64,000 nucleotides of DNA from positions 4,712,001-4,776,000 of the forward strand of contig NZ_CP130945.1 in the NCBI RefSeq assembly GCF_050389805.1, in the 5' to 3' direction. Below the pieces are notes generated by a model. That model did no database searches. It saw only the letters and a list, made by a program, of their open reading frames with translations, and was not told the origin of the DNA. This stretch comes from Bacillus_BD sp050389805 (lineage in GTDB: Bacteria; Bacillota; Bacilli; Bacillales; Cytobacillaceae). Both the position numbers and the translations under genes were made by a program. Below, piece by piece: positions 7,423 through 19,702 of this stretch (positions are counted from its first letter, which is position 1; each line of letters starts with the position of its first letter).

Positions 7423-7515
7423 TGGCGGAGGAAGAGGGATTCGAACCCCCGCGCGGTTTAACCCGCCTGTCGGTTTTCAAGACCGATCCCTTCAGCCGGA
7501 CTTGGGTATTCCTCC
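7423..7515 (-). tRNA. tRNA-Ser(TGA)
   Basis: Class II tRNA with a long variable arm, acceptor GGAGGAA/TTCCTCC, anticodon loop CTTGAAA and encoded CCA. Reads UCN serine codons. Confidence 0.97.
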
Positions 7516-7535
7516 GTTTTACAATCGTATGAAAA

Positions 7536-7612
7536 TGGTAGCGGCGATAGGGATCGAACCTACGACCTTTCGGGTATGAACCGAACGCTCTAGCCAGCTG
7601 AGCTACGCCGCC
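7536..7612 (-). tRNA. Elongator tRNA-Met(CAT)
   Basis: Anticodon loop TTCATAC, acceptor GGCGGCG/CGCCGCT with a terminal G-T pair, CCA encoded. The body matches Bacillus elongator tRNA-Met rather than the lysidine-modified tRNA-Ile2, whose gene also carries CAT. Confidence 0.93.
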
Positions 7613-7640
7613 AAAATAATATAGAAGATTTTAAAGAATA

Positions 7641-7716
7641 TGGTGGAGACTAGCGGGATCGAACCGCTGACCTCCTGCGTGCAAAGCAGGCGCTCTCCCA
7701 GCTGAGCTAAGCCCCC
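7641..7716 (-). tRNA. tRNA-Ala(TGC)
   Basis: Anticodon loop TTTGCAC. The acceptor GGGGGCT pairs with AGTCTCC through two G-T pairs (positions 3-70 and 5-68); the alanine identity pair G3-U70 is therefore present. CCA encoded. Confidence 0.97.
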
Positions 7717-7732
7717 AATATTGTAAAAATCA

Positions 7733-7809
7733 TGGTCGGGAAGACAGGATTCGAACCTGCGACCCCTTGGTCCCAAACCAAGTGCTCTACCAAGCTGAGC
7801 TACTTCCCG
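7733..7809 (-). tRNA. tRNA-Pro(TGG)
   Basis: Acceptor CGGGAAG/CTTCCCG, anticodon loop TTTGGGA, CCA encoded. Confidence 0.97.
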
Positions 7810-7828
7810 TTTTTTTAAAAAATAAAAG

Positions 7829-7902
<74 letters not shown>

Positions 7903-7916
7903 ATTATTATATTAGA

Positions 7917-8005
7917 TGGTGCCGAGGACCGGAATCGAACCGGTACGGTAGTCACCTACCGCAGGATTTTAAGTCCTGTGCGTCTGCCAGTTCCGCCACC
8001 CCGGC
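7917..8005 (-). tRNA. tRNA-Leu(TAA)
   Basis: Class II tRNA with anticodon loop CTTAAAA, acceptor GCCGGGG/CCTCGGC and encoded CCA. Confidence 0.97.
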
Positions 8006-8017
8006 CGGCTACGATAG

Positions 8018-8089
8018 AGCGGAAGACGGGATTCGAACCCGCGACCCCCACCTTGGCAAGGTGGTGTTCTACCACTGAACTACTTCCGC
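8018..8089 (-). tRNA. tRNA-Gly(GCC), no encoded CCA
   Basis: Acceptor GCGGAAG/CTTCCGC, anticodon loop TTGCCAA. Discriminator T is followed by CTA. Its 5' end plus four upstream bases (27 bases in all) are repeated 123 bases upstream. Confidence 0.95.
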
Positions 8090-8093
8090 ATAT

Positions 8094-8216
8094 TGAATTT
8101 CGGAATTATTTCAGAATGAGGTCTGTGGTCTTGTGCGCTAAAAGCCTATGGCTTTTATTGCAGATTGAGCCTCTTCGAGGCGGTCAATCTTCTACCACTG
8201 AACTACTTCCGCATAT
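8094..8216 (-). repeat. tRNA-Gly 5' fragment plus two-hairpin spacer unit
   Basis: 8216-8190 copies the 27 bases at 8093-8067, that is the start of tRNA-Gly(GCC) and its leader. It is followed by a hairpin with stem AGATTGA/TCAATCT (about 8191-8163), a second hairpin TGC...AAAAGCC/GGCTTTT...GCGCA (about 8162-8132) and a linker. The second hairpin and the CACAAG...ACCACA stretch are shared with the Asn unit at 6237-6360. The first stem has different bases but keeps its pairing. Confidence 0.75.
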
Positions 8217-8232
8217 CACGTAGAGAAAATGA

Positions 8233-8314
8233 TGCGGGTGAAGGGAGTCGAACCCCCACGCCTTGCGGCGCTAGATCCTAAGTCTAGTGCGTCTGCCAAT
8301 TCCGCCACACCCGC
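8233..8314 (-). tRNA. tRNA-Leu(TAG), no encoded CCA
   Basis: Class II tRNA with anticodon loop CTTAGGA, acceptor GCGGGTG/CACCCGC, discriminator A followed by TCA rather than CCA. Third leucine isoacceptor in the operon. Confidence 0.95.
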
Positions 8315-8318
8315 AAAA

Positions 8319-8394
8319 TGGTGAGCCATGCAGGATTCGAACCTGCGACCCTCTGATTAAAAGTCAGATGCTCTACCAACTGAGCTAATGGCTC
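8319..8394 (-). tRNA. tRNA-Lys(TTT)
   Basis: Acceptor GAGCCAT/ATGGCTC, anticodon loop CTTTTAA, CCA encoded. A 67-base spacer with nothing recognisable follows toward tRNA-Thr. Confidence 0.97.
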
Positions 8395-8461
8395 AATATA
8401 ACTTGTACGAATACAATGATTTTATACTAAGTTCACCTAGCATGTTCAGGACAATGAAGCC

Positions 8462-8537
<76 letters not shown>

Positions 8538-8542
8538 AAATA

Positions 8543-8618
8543 TGGTGGAGGATGACGGGCTCGAACCGCCGACCCTCTGCTTGTAAGGCAGATGCTCTCC
8601 CAGCTGAGCTAATCCTCC
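8543..8618 (-). tRNA. tRNA-Val(TAC)
   Basis: Acceptor GGAGGAT/ATCCTCC, anticodon loop CTTACAA, CCA encoded. Five bases from tRNA-Thr and three from tRNA-Glu. Confidence 0.97.
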
Positions 8619-8621
8619 ATA

Positions 8622-8696
8622 TGGTGACCCGTACGGGATTCGAACCCGTGTTACCGCCGTGAAAGGGCGGTGTCTTAACCGCTTGACCAACGGGCC
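8622..8696 (-). tRNA. tRNA-Glu(TTC)
   Basis: First tRNA after 5S rRNA. Acceptor GGCCCGT/ACGGGTC with a G-T pair at the second position, anticodon loop CTTTCAC, CCA encoded. Confidence 0.97.
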
Positions 8697-8703
8697 AATA
8701 TCA

Positions 8704-8819
<116 letters not shown>

Positions 8820-8883
8820 CTATTATGTTTGAGGTATTGCTCCCTCAAAACTAGATAATGTATGCTAGACAATCATGAATGTG

Positions 8884-13537
<4,654 letters not shown>

Positions 13538-13630
13538 GTGTTTGATAAAGCTCATAAAGTTTGTTGCAATTAAGCAACTAGTTTTGTTACATATAGTAAC
13601 TAGAATTAACGTTGACGTTATCTGCTTTGT

Positions 13631-13648
13631 TTAGTTTTCAAAGAACAA
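13631..13648 (-). promoter_or_regulatory. rRNA leader antitermination/processing motif (boxA-like)
   Basis: The minus strand reads TTGTTCTTTGAAAACTAA about 95 bases before 16S. This is the boxA-like motif of Bacillus rRNA leaders, and a variant recurs in the 16S-23S spacer. Confidence 0.65.
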
Positions 13649-13682
13649 TCTTTTATTTGTCCTTCTCTCAAGGACAAAAATT

Positions 13683-13711
13683 ATTATATCACTAACGTTT
13701 TTGGAAAGCAA
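13683..13711 (-). promoter_or_regulatory. rRNA operon promoter P2
   Basis: -35 TTGCTT (13711-13706), a 17-base spacer and a perfect -10 TATAAT (13688-13683), about 145 bases before 16S. Confidence 0.85.
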
Positions 13712-13773
13712 CTATATTTTTAAAAACTTATAAAGTTGAAAGTTGATTTCGTTTCGCATCAGCGACGTTTATT

Positions 13774-13802
13774 AATATATCATCTTGAATCAGAGAAGTC
13801 AA
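13774..13802 (-). promoter_or_regulatory. rRNA operon promoter P1
   Basis: -35 TTGACT (13802-13797), a 17-base spacer and -10 TATATT (13779-13774), 91 bases upstream of P2. Tandem P1/P2 promoters are the rule for Bacillus rRNA operons. The rest of the 13538-14006 gap is AT-rich leader with no further gene. Confidence 0.85.
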
Positions 13803-13972
13803 CTTCCTTTTTGAAATTTTTTTTAACATTTTAAGTGACGGAAATTCATAGTATCATTTTGTCCGTTAGAAAATCAATATCTACTTTTTATAGAAATAAT
13901 CCCGCGTTGATTCCCTTCTATATACATATGCCTACCTTATATGATTGGTTTGTTAAATTTCAAAACAAAAAC

Positions 13973-14000
13973 GGAACTCCTATATAGATTGTGGAGTTCC
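13973..14000 (-). terminator. Terminator of the upstream 150-aa gene
   Basis: Stem GGAACTCC/GGAGTTCC with a 12-base loop, followed on the minus strand by GTTTTTGTTTTG. It lies 7 bases after the stop of the 14007-14459 gene. Confidence 0.8.
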
Positions 14001-14006
14001 CATTTT

Positions 14007-14459
14007 CTAATCCCAATAATTAAAAATGATTTGCCCGATCGTTTCTGGCAGCCAATAAGCAATTTGTTCTAACTCTGCACGATTTAATTTTGCATCCTTT
14101 ATATGTCGTTGCTTAAAAGGAGCGTTTAATTCAGCTTTCCCCATTATTTTATAGAAAGATGAAAATCGCTCGTTAAGCGGAGGTCGATCGATGAATTTAA
14201 TCTTTCTAAATTTAAGTACGGAGGCAAATGCCAAATAAGGATAATGCTCATTCAACAAAATATGAAATCGGCTGCTAAGTATTTCAACCTTCGCCTGATA
14301 GAAATTCGATGGGTACTGTGGAGCCATGAAATCAAGTACTTTTCCGCAATTACGAGAGGCAAAGTCAAAGCATAAATGTTTGAATTGCTTTCCATCTACT
14401 CTTGGAGGGGAATTGGCATCTGAATCATAAAAACCAGTTACTCCATTCGGAAGTTTCAC
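14007..14459 (-). CDS. Conserved-looking 150-aa protein of unknown function
   Basis: A soluble protein without signal peptide or membrane segment. It has one Cys pair (C29, C38) and ends in an aromatic, acidic tail (FNYWD). I do not recognise the family. A GTG start is used, with GGTG 8 bases upstream; no nearer ATG fits. It has its own terminator at 13973-14000 and is not obviously linked to the MFS gene 45 bases upstream, although a shared transcript is possible. Confidence 0.6.
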   Translation of the reverse strand: MKLPNGVTGFYDSDANSPPRVDGKQFKHLCFDFASRNCGKVLDFMAPQYPSNFYQAKVEILSSRFHILLNEHYPYLAFASVLKFRKIKFIDRPPLNERFSSFYKIMGKAELNAPFKQRHIKDAKLNRAELEQIAYWLPETIGQIIFNYWD

Positions 14460-14504
14460 TCTATTTTCACCATCCGATACATACTGAATTTAAATCCCTA
14501 TCGT

Positions 14505-15728
14505 TTATAAAGAGTTAGAAATAGCGCCCTGCTCAACCTGCTCTTTTTTTACTACTAACATATGAAGTGTCCATGTTAGCATAAGCGAAATACATAGGAT
14601 CACTGCAAAGATGATAAAAGGCATGTTCACTGAGAATTTCATCATGCTTGTCGATAAGATCGGTCCCAGACTTGCACCAATGAAAAGAATGAAGGTATAT
14701 AGTGACGTTACAATTCCTTTGTTTTCTTTATCGAGTTGACCCACAATCGATAATAGTGTTGGGACGACTGTGGCGATTCCAGCCACAAAAACCACACTCA
14801 TCGTTATAGTTAATATTAGACTTTGACTGAAGCCCATCGTAAATAGTCCCATAATCGTTAAAATGAAACCCGCATAAACAACCCGATAAACCCCAAAATT
14901 ATTAGCTAGTTTTCCTGTAAATAGAGAGATGATAACGGCGATTCCACCAATGGCCCTCACGAAGAAAATTTGTTCGAACGTAAAGTGAAAGTTTTGTGAT
15001 AGATATCCACCTAAAGCTGTGTACATGCCGACAAACGTAAGAAGGATGGTGATTGAAATAAAATAAGTGATTACAATTGGTTTTTGTTGAAATGGAATTT
15101 TGAATTTTTTCACGATCGATAAGACATTTTTATTTTTCTTTTTACTATCCATGGGTAACTGCATTAATAGAAGTGCCGTGATCATGTAGACAATGGCAAA
15201 AAAGGTAAAAACGGCATGCCAACTCATCCGAGGCTCTATGTAGCTACCGACTAGTTGCCCGACAATGCCAGCTAAAAGAAAGCCGGTGCTCAAAAAGCCA
15301 AGTGTGGTTCCTCGCTTCTTTTCTGGAAAAATTGTATTAATGTAGGTGATGGCAACGGGTGAAAAAGTTGCGCATATTAACCCTTGCAAAGCGCGAAATA
15401 AGAGCAACTGGTGAAAGCTGTCTGCTGCCCCGACAATAAATGTGATAAGAGCTAAAACGGAGAGTCCCACTACCATTACTCGTTTTAGTCCAAACCTTTC
15501 AGACATGATTCCAAAAAAGACGCATCCGATTGCGAAAAATATTGAAAAGATACTACCTACCCAAGCCGCTTGGTTTGGTGTAACGGCAAACTCCTTTTCA
15601 AAGATTGTTAACAATGGGATGGTTACATATAACGAACACAACACAACCATTCCGGTCCAAAACATGATGAATGTCATCAAATTCCAATTAACCCACTTGG
15701 TCGGTTTTACAAGATTTGTACTTTCCAT
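14505..15728 (-). CDS. MFS transporter (DHA1-type exporter)
   Basis: 407 aa with 12 predicted helices. The loop 2-3 motif is GIMSERFGLKRVMVVG (about 73-88), and helix 5 carries the exporter motif STGFLLAGIVGQLVGSYI (about 147-164), typical of drug/H+ antiporters. B. subtilis paralogues of this type include YybF and YgaY. The substrate cannot be told. GGGAAGA precedes the ATG. No regulator is adjacent. Confidence 0.85.
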   Translation of the reverse strand: MESTNLVKPTKWVNWNLMTFIMFWTGMVVLCSLYVTIPLLTIFEKEFAVTPNQAAWVGSIFSIFFAIGCVFFGIMSERFGLKRVMVVGLSVLALITFIVGAADSFHQLLLFRALQGLICATFSPVAITYINTIFPEKKRGTTLGFLSTGFLLAGIVGQLVGSYIEPRMSWHAVFTFFAIVYMITALLLMQLPMDSKKKNKNVLSIVKKFKIPFQQKPIVITYFISITILLTFVGMYTALGGYLSQNFHFTFEQIFFVRAIGGIAVIISLFTGKLANNFGVYRVVYAGFILTIMGLFTMGFSQSLILTITMSVVFVAGIATVVPTLLSIVGQLDKENKGIVTSLYTFILFIGASLGPILSTSMMKFSVNMPFIIFAVILCISLMLTWTLHMLVVKKEQVEQGAISNSL

Positions 15729-15913
15729 TATGATCTTCCCTTTTCATTAGAAAAAATTTAAATATTTAGATATTTGTTAGTTCATCATAATATAATTATT
15801 ATTTTTTCACAATTATAATTACTTATCTCCACCTTTTTCAACTTATCGTATAGAACATTTTAAGTTGAACACACTAAACATGTGTATTATTTCTATAAAT
15901 GGAGGCTTTTTTT

Positions 15914-16159
15914 ATGACAAAATCACATGAAAAAGAAAAAGCTTTACAGCAGGCTCAATCCGATGTCCAAGCAGCCCATCATCAACTTCAGAGAGAAGAA
16001 CAGGAATTGTTAAACGCCAAGCTCCAAGTTCAATCTCTCTCTCAACAACTCATTCAAGCACAAGGACAAGTGAAAAAGGAACAAGAAGATGTTCTGCAAG
16101 CGCAGCAACAATTGCAAGAGGCCGAAACGGTTGCTAATAACTATTCGAATGTAGAGTAA
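15914..16159 (+). CDS. Small glutamine-rich coiled-coil protein
   Basis: 81 aa, almost entirely one predicted coiled coil with heptads of Leu/Val/Ala and many Gln and Glu (for example QVQSLSQQLIQAQGQV). There is no Cys, signal or membrane segment. The start at 15914 is chosen because GGAGG (15901-15905) sits 8 bases before it; an ATG at 15899 overlaps that site. It has its own terminator at 16238-16270. The family is not recognised; a structural or spore-associated role would be a guess. Confidence 0.65.
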   Translation: MTKSHEKEKALQQAQSDVQAAHHQLQREEQELLNAKLQVQSLSQQLIQAQGQVKKEQEDVLQAQQQLQEAETVANNYSNVE

Positions 16160-16237
16160 CGGAAAACTTGGAGAACTTAAGTTCTGATAATGTGGATAAA
16201 AATGAATTGGAGCAAAAAATCAATAGAAATACCAAGC

Positions 16238-16270
16238 AAAAACACATGGAGTGCAAACCCATGTGTTTTT
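16238..16270 (+). terminator. Rho-independent terminator
   Basis: Stem AAAAACACATGG pairing with CCATGTGTTTTT around a 9-base loop, then TATTATT. It ends the small coiled-coil gene. Confidence 0.85.
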
Positions 16271-16333
16271 ATTATTAATTGTATGATTCCATCCTATATT
16301 AATATTCTATTTCCATTCGTTTCAACTTTTTTA

Positions 16334-16508
16334 GGACATTGGGTACGTTATTCTCATAAATCATTGTATTTGGGAGCGCCTTCGGACACTGAGTACGTTA
16401 TTTGCCAAAAAGTGCGAAAAAACAATAACCTTCCAGATAAATAGTGGAACATATGTCCGATAAAATGTGAAATCACCATTTTTGATACAAATAACGGAAC
16501 ACGTGTCC
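16334..16508. repeat. Four copies of a 20-bp repeat, two direct and two inverted
   Basis: Copies with the sense GGACANNNGTNCGTTATT are at 16334 and 16384. Reverse-complement copies (ATAACGGAACACGTGTCC type) are at 16437 and 16488. The set could fold into a large hairpin. The surrounding 16160-16620 gap holds no convincing gene. Confidence 0.65.
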
Positions 16509-16558
16509 CACTAACCTTCTCCCCTCTCGATTTTTCTAAACTTTTATGAAAACCTTAA

Positions 16559-16586
16559 AACCTTTTCTCCCTTTAGTAGGTATTAA
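16559..16586 (+). promoter_or_regulatory. Possible ECF-type promoter of the sigma gene
   Basis: AAAACCTTTT at 16559-16568 resembles ECF -35 elements, and GGTATT at 16581-16586 could be the -10, with suitable spacing, about 35 bases before the sigma start. Autoregulation would be usual for such a gene. The -10 lacks the typical CGT, so this is weak. Confidence 0.35.
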
Positions 16587-16620
16587 TAGTGAAAGAATTA
16601 ATTGAAAGGGGGTTTTCCGA

Positions 16621-17154
16621 ATGGATTGGGAGTTGTTCCTGCGGATTAGGGAAGGCGATCAAGCCGCCTTCAAAGAACTTTATATTCAGCATGTGGATAA
16701 AGCACTGCGAGTAGCAACGGGAATTACACGAAATAAGGAACAAGCGAAAGATGCGGTGCAGGAAACCTTTATTCGTGTATATCGATATATCGACCAATAC
16801 GATTTGTCCAAACCATTTGAACCTTGGTTCTACCGAATACTTACGAATGAATGCATGCGACTTTTACAAAAAGAGGCTCGTACCTCGACTTTTGACCCGT
16901 CTGAGCTTGAATATGAAGCCAACTATGAGGAAAAAGAAAGCGAGGATTTTAGTCATTTGTATCAAGCGATTCAATCTTTACACGATATGTATCGGATTCC
17001 AATCCTTTTAAAATATATAAAAGGTTTTAGCGAAAAGGAGATTGCGCAGGTGTTGGAATTAAAGCAAAACACCGTTAAATCACGACTTTTTCAAGGACGG
17101 GAAAAGCTGAGAAGGATTCTGGATCTTATGAAAAGGAGGGAAAACCATGTCTGA
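16621..17154 (+). CDS. ECF RNA polymerase sigma factor
   Basis: 177 aa. Region 2 has ITRNKEQAKDAVQETFIRVY and FEPWFYRILTNECMRLLQ (about 37-84). Region 4 has FSEKEIAQVLELKQNTVKSR followed by LFQGREKLRRIL (about 137-168). It is preceded by AAAGGGGG and overlaps its partner gene by 8 bases, so sigma factor and antagonist are made together. It resembles the SigV/SigW-like group, but the exact type cannot be set from the sequence. Confidence 0.88.
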   Translation: MDWELFLRIREGDQAAFKELYIQHVDKALRVATGITRNKEQAKDAVQETFIRVYRYIDQYDLSKPFEPWFYRILTNECMRLLQKEARTSTFDPSELEYEANYEEKESEDFSHLYQAIQSLHDMYRIPILLKYIKGFSEKEIAQVLELKQNTVKSRLFQGREKLRRILDLMKRRENHV

Positions 17155-17896
17155 TCGATTGGATAGAATCATTGAAAATGAATTAAACAAAAATATCACG
17201 ATCACGCCTGATGATAAAGACGAGATTTGGGCCAATATTGAAACAGAGCTTTTTCAAAAAGAGCCTGAACGGAAGAGGCCAGTAGTTCGGAAAAAGAAAA
17301 AGCGTTGGGTTCCTCTATTCGTTACGGTTGCGGCGACTGTCCTACTTCTGATTGGATTACAGACGGATACGGGTTTTGCGGTGATAGATAAAATAAAAAC
17401 GATGTTTGCTCCGGAAAAGGAAATTCCACAGCAATTAGAAGGAAATGTTGAGGATACGAAGGTGAATTTGCAGGAAGGCACTAAATCGAACTATATCATT
17501 TATATAGATGAATCTCGTTACAAGATGGAAAAAGGAGAAAATATGGATGTGATTGTACCCAAAGAACCATTAGGGGAATCCTATCCTGAAGTATCGATGT
17601 CCATTCAGGAAGTGTTGGATCAAGGTCCCCAGGAGCTGATCCGTGAGTATGAGGAGAAGTTGAAAGAAACAGGCGTCGATGTTTCTGAGATTGTGGAAGT
17701 CGAATCCCCTGTGAAGGGCTGGATGGTGCGTGGATTAAGCGGTCATGAATGGGATTCTTCGATTACCCGGTACTATGTTATAAGTAATGGACGAGAAGGT
17801 AGCTTTCTCTTTACCCAAAAATTCTTCTTAGAAGCCGAAGAAGGACATGGAGCGCGAATGGATGCGATGCTAAAAGAATTTGCGATTGTCGAATAA
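17147..17896 (+). CDS. Single-pass membrane anti-sigma factor
   Basis: 249 aa with a cytoplasmic N-terminus of about 50 residues ending in a basic stretch (RKKKKR), one membrane helix (about 52-70) and an external domain of 180 residues. This topology and the 8-base overlap with the ECF sigma gene make it the likely antagonist. The outer domain is not recognised; it may be the signal sensor. There is no HxxxCxxC zinc motif, so it is not a ZAS-type anti-sigma. A palindrome 3 bases after the stop ends the operon. Confidence 0.75.
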   Translation: MSDRLDRIIENELNKNITITPDDKDEIWANIETELFQKEPERKRPVVRKKKKRWVPLFVTVAATVLLLIGLQTDTGFAVIDKIKTMFAPEKEIPQQLEGNVEDTKVNLQEGTKSNYIIYIDESRYKMEKGENMDVIVPKEPLGESYPEVSMSIQEVLDQGPQELIREYEEKLKETGVDVSEIVEVESPVKGWMVRGLSGHEWDSSITRYYVISNGREGSFLFTQKFFLEAEEGHGARMDAMLKEFAIVE

Positions 17897-17898
17897 TA

Positions 17899-17949
17899 GG
17901 GGTGCCTGGCACCTTCCAGTTTTTGGGAGATGCCTGGCACTCTTTTTTT
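17899..17949 (+). terminator. Terminator made from a GGTGCC-family palindrome
   Basis: Inverted repeat with arms GGTGCCTGGCACCTTCC and its near complement, followed by seven Ts. It ends the sigma/anti-sigma operon. Confidence 0.8.
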
Positions 17950-18019
17950 ATTCACAACTTTTAACCCATTAATTATAGTAAAATAGTAGGTATCATTTAT
18001 TCATATTCAGGGGGACTAT

Positions 18020-19441
18020 ATGACGAAGAATCGAAAGGTGTTTATTGGTAGTTTAGTTGTTTTATTTCTGGTTGGGATTGTGGTTGCTTTTACTGTTCAG
18101 AACCAGAAGGTAAAAGCGGAAGAAGAAAGAATGAGGATCGTGCAGGAAAATGAGACCATTGTTCAAGAAACTCAGACTTTAGTAGCTGGATTATATGCTA
18201 GCGAAAAGAAAGAAGCTCTATCAGACTCTCTATCAAAGGAGAAAATTACGGATGCAGAAGAGCAGGCGAAAAAAGTGAAGGACGAAGAGCTCAAATCCTC
18301 CCTACTAGAAGAGATTCATCAAGTTTCTGCTCTTCTTGATACAAAACTATTAATCGATGAACTATTAGAAAATTATATTTTAATAGATCATATCAATGAA
18401 GCGAACGTAGAATCGATGAATCAGGCCTATACTGCCGCGAAAGAACTTAATGAAACGATTGCCCTCACCTTTGCCCCCACCGTGGATGAAATTAATTCAC
18501 AAATGGATGCAATGAAAACGGCACATCAAAAGGTCTCCTCTCTATTTTCGGACGCTGATGGGACGACTGTAAAAGAGGATGTTACTAGAAATCAATATGT
18601 CGAAGCGAAAACGAGTGTTGATTCGATTAAAAATGCACAAACAAAAGAAACTCTGACAACCCTTTTATCAAAAGTGGACAGCGCCTTAACGGAAAAAGAG
18701 GAAAAAGCCAAGGCTGAGGCAATGGCCGCAGAAAAGGCTAAAGCGGAGGAAAAGAAAAAACAAGAGGAACAAGCAGCAACATCACCGCAGACTTCACAGA
18801 CAGCAGCTGCACCAGCTCCATCCTCCCCATCACAAGCAACACCAAAAAATACAGCACAACCGACATTAGCCGATCTTGTCGCGAGCAGTTCTACTGCGAA
18901 AAAGACGAATCAAATTGTGACGGTTGTTGCCAGTGGCACGAGCGCCAAAGTAACTTTATTTGAAAAAAGTGGGGATACGTGGAAATCAGTTATTTCTTCG
19001 AATGGTTTTGTTGGTCAAAAAGGAATCGGAAAAGCGCACGAAGGTTCAAGGAGAACACCGAAAGGCAGCTATAGTTTAGGATTTGCCTTTGGGACAAGCA
19101 ATCCGGGTACCCAACTTCCTTTTAGAAAAATCACACCGAATAGCTATTGGATTTCCAATGTGAATGATCCGCAATACAACACATGGCAGGAAAGAGAATC
19201 CTCTGACCCAGCCGACGAACATTTGCAGAACTACACTACAGCCTACCAATATGCAATTGTCATCAATTACAATAATGGCGTTGGTGGAGGTTCCGCGTTC
19301 TTCTTGCATGTATCTACCGGCAGACCAACATTAGGGTGTGTCGCCGTACCAAAGAGCTCCATGGTTCAATTCATGCAAAAAATTAAACCAGGTGCCTATA
19401 TTATTAACGTGAATAATCAAAATGAGATTACCCATTATTAA
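18020..19441 (+). CDS. Membrane-anchored L,D-transpeptidase (YkuD domain)
   Basis: 473 aa: an N-terminal membrane anchor (about 9-26), a charged helical region to about 230, a low-complexity Lys/Glu then Ser/Pro/Thr/Gln linker (about 230-285), and a C-terminal YkuD-type catalytic domain. The active site HVSTGRPTLGCVAVP contains H430 and the nucleophile C440. Such enzymes make 3-3 cross-links in peptidoglycan or attach ligands to it, outside the membrane. The linker would span the wall. The gene is monocistronic, flanked by GGTGCC-family palindromes on both sides. Confidence 0.82.
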   Translation: MTKNRKVFIGSLVVLFLVGIVVAFTVQNQKVKAEEERMRIVQENETIVQETQTLVAGLYASEKKEALSDSLSKEKITDAEEQAKKVKDEELKSSLLEEIHQVSALLDTKLLIDELLENYILIDHINEANVESMNQAYTAAKELNETIALTFAPTVDEINSQMDAMKTAHQKVSSLFSDADGTTVKEDVTRNQYVEAKTSVDSIKNAQTKETLTTLLSKVDSALTEKEEKAKAEAMAAEKAKAEEKKKQEEQAATSPQTSQTAAAPAPSSPSQATPKNTAQPTLADLVASSSTAKKTNQIVTVVASGTSAKVTLFEKSGDTWKSVISSNGFVGQKGIGKAHEGSRRTPKGSYSLGFAFGTSNPGTQLPFRKITPNSYWISNVNDPQYNTWQERESSDPADEHLQNYTTAYQYAIVINYNNGVGGGSAFFLHVSTGRPTLGCVAVPKSSMVQFMQKIKPGAYIINVNNQNEITHY

Positions 19442-19487
19442 GAGGTGTCAGGCACCTTCCAGAAACTGGAAGGTGCCTGACACCTCT
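19441..19487 (+). terminator. Terminator made from a GGTGCC-family palindrome
   Basis: Near-perfect inverted repeat (left arm AGAGGTGTCAGGCACCTTCC) around AGAAACT, then CTCTTTTTC. It begins on the last base of the transpeptidase stop codon. The following 19488-19702 stretch is AT-rich and holds no gene. Confidence 0.85.
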
Positions 19488-19702
19488 CTTTTTCTACAAA
19501 TTTCGACACAAACATTTTTAATTCTATTATATACTATTTAATAACTGCAGTTTTTGCAGGAATGTGTCATTATTAGGAAGAATATGTAGGTAATTAGAAT
19601 AAAGATATATCACAGTATTCATATTGGAAAATTATCCCATTAAATATCTTTCACTCTATTATTCTTGTTATCCCGATATAAATCGAAATGGAGCAGTATA
19701 TC

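Noticed and set aside
7536..7612. tRNA(CAT) as a possible lysidine-type tRNA-Ile2
   Set aside because: Acceptor stem and body match Bacillus elongator tRNA-Met, not tRNA-Ile2.
16190..16444. 84-codon frame over the gap after the coiled-coil gene
   Set aside because: Runs through a terminator hairpin and through the 20-bp repeats; no ribosome site.
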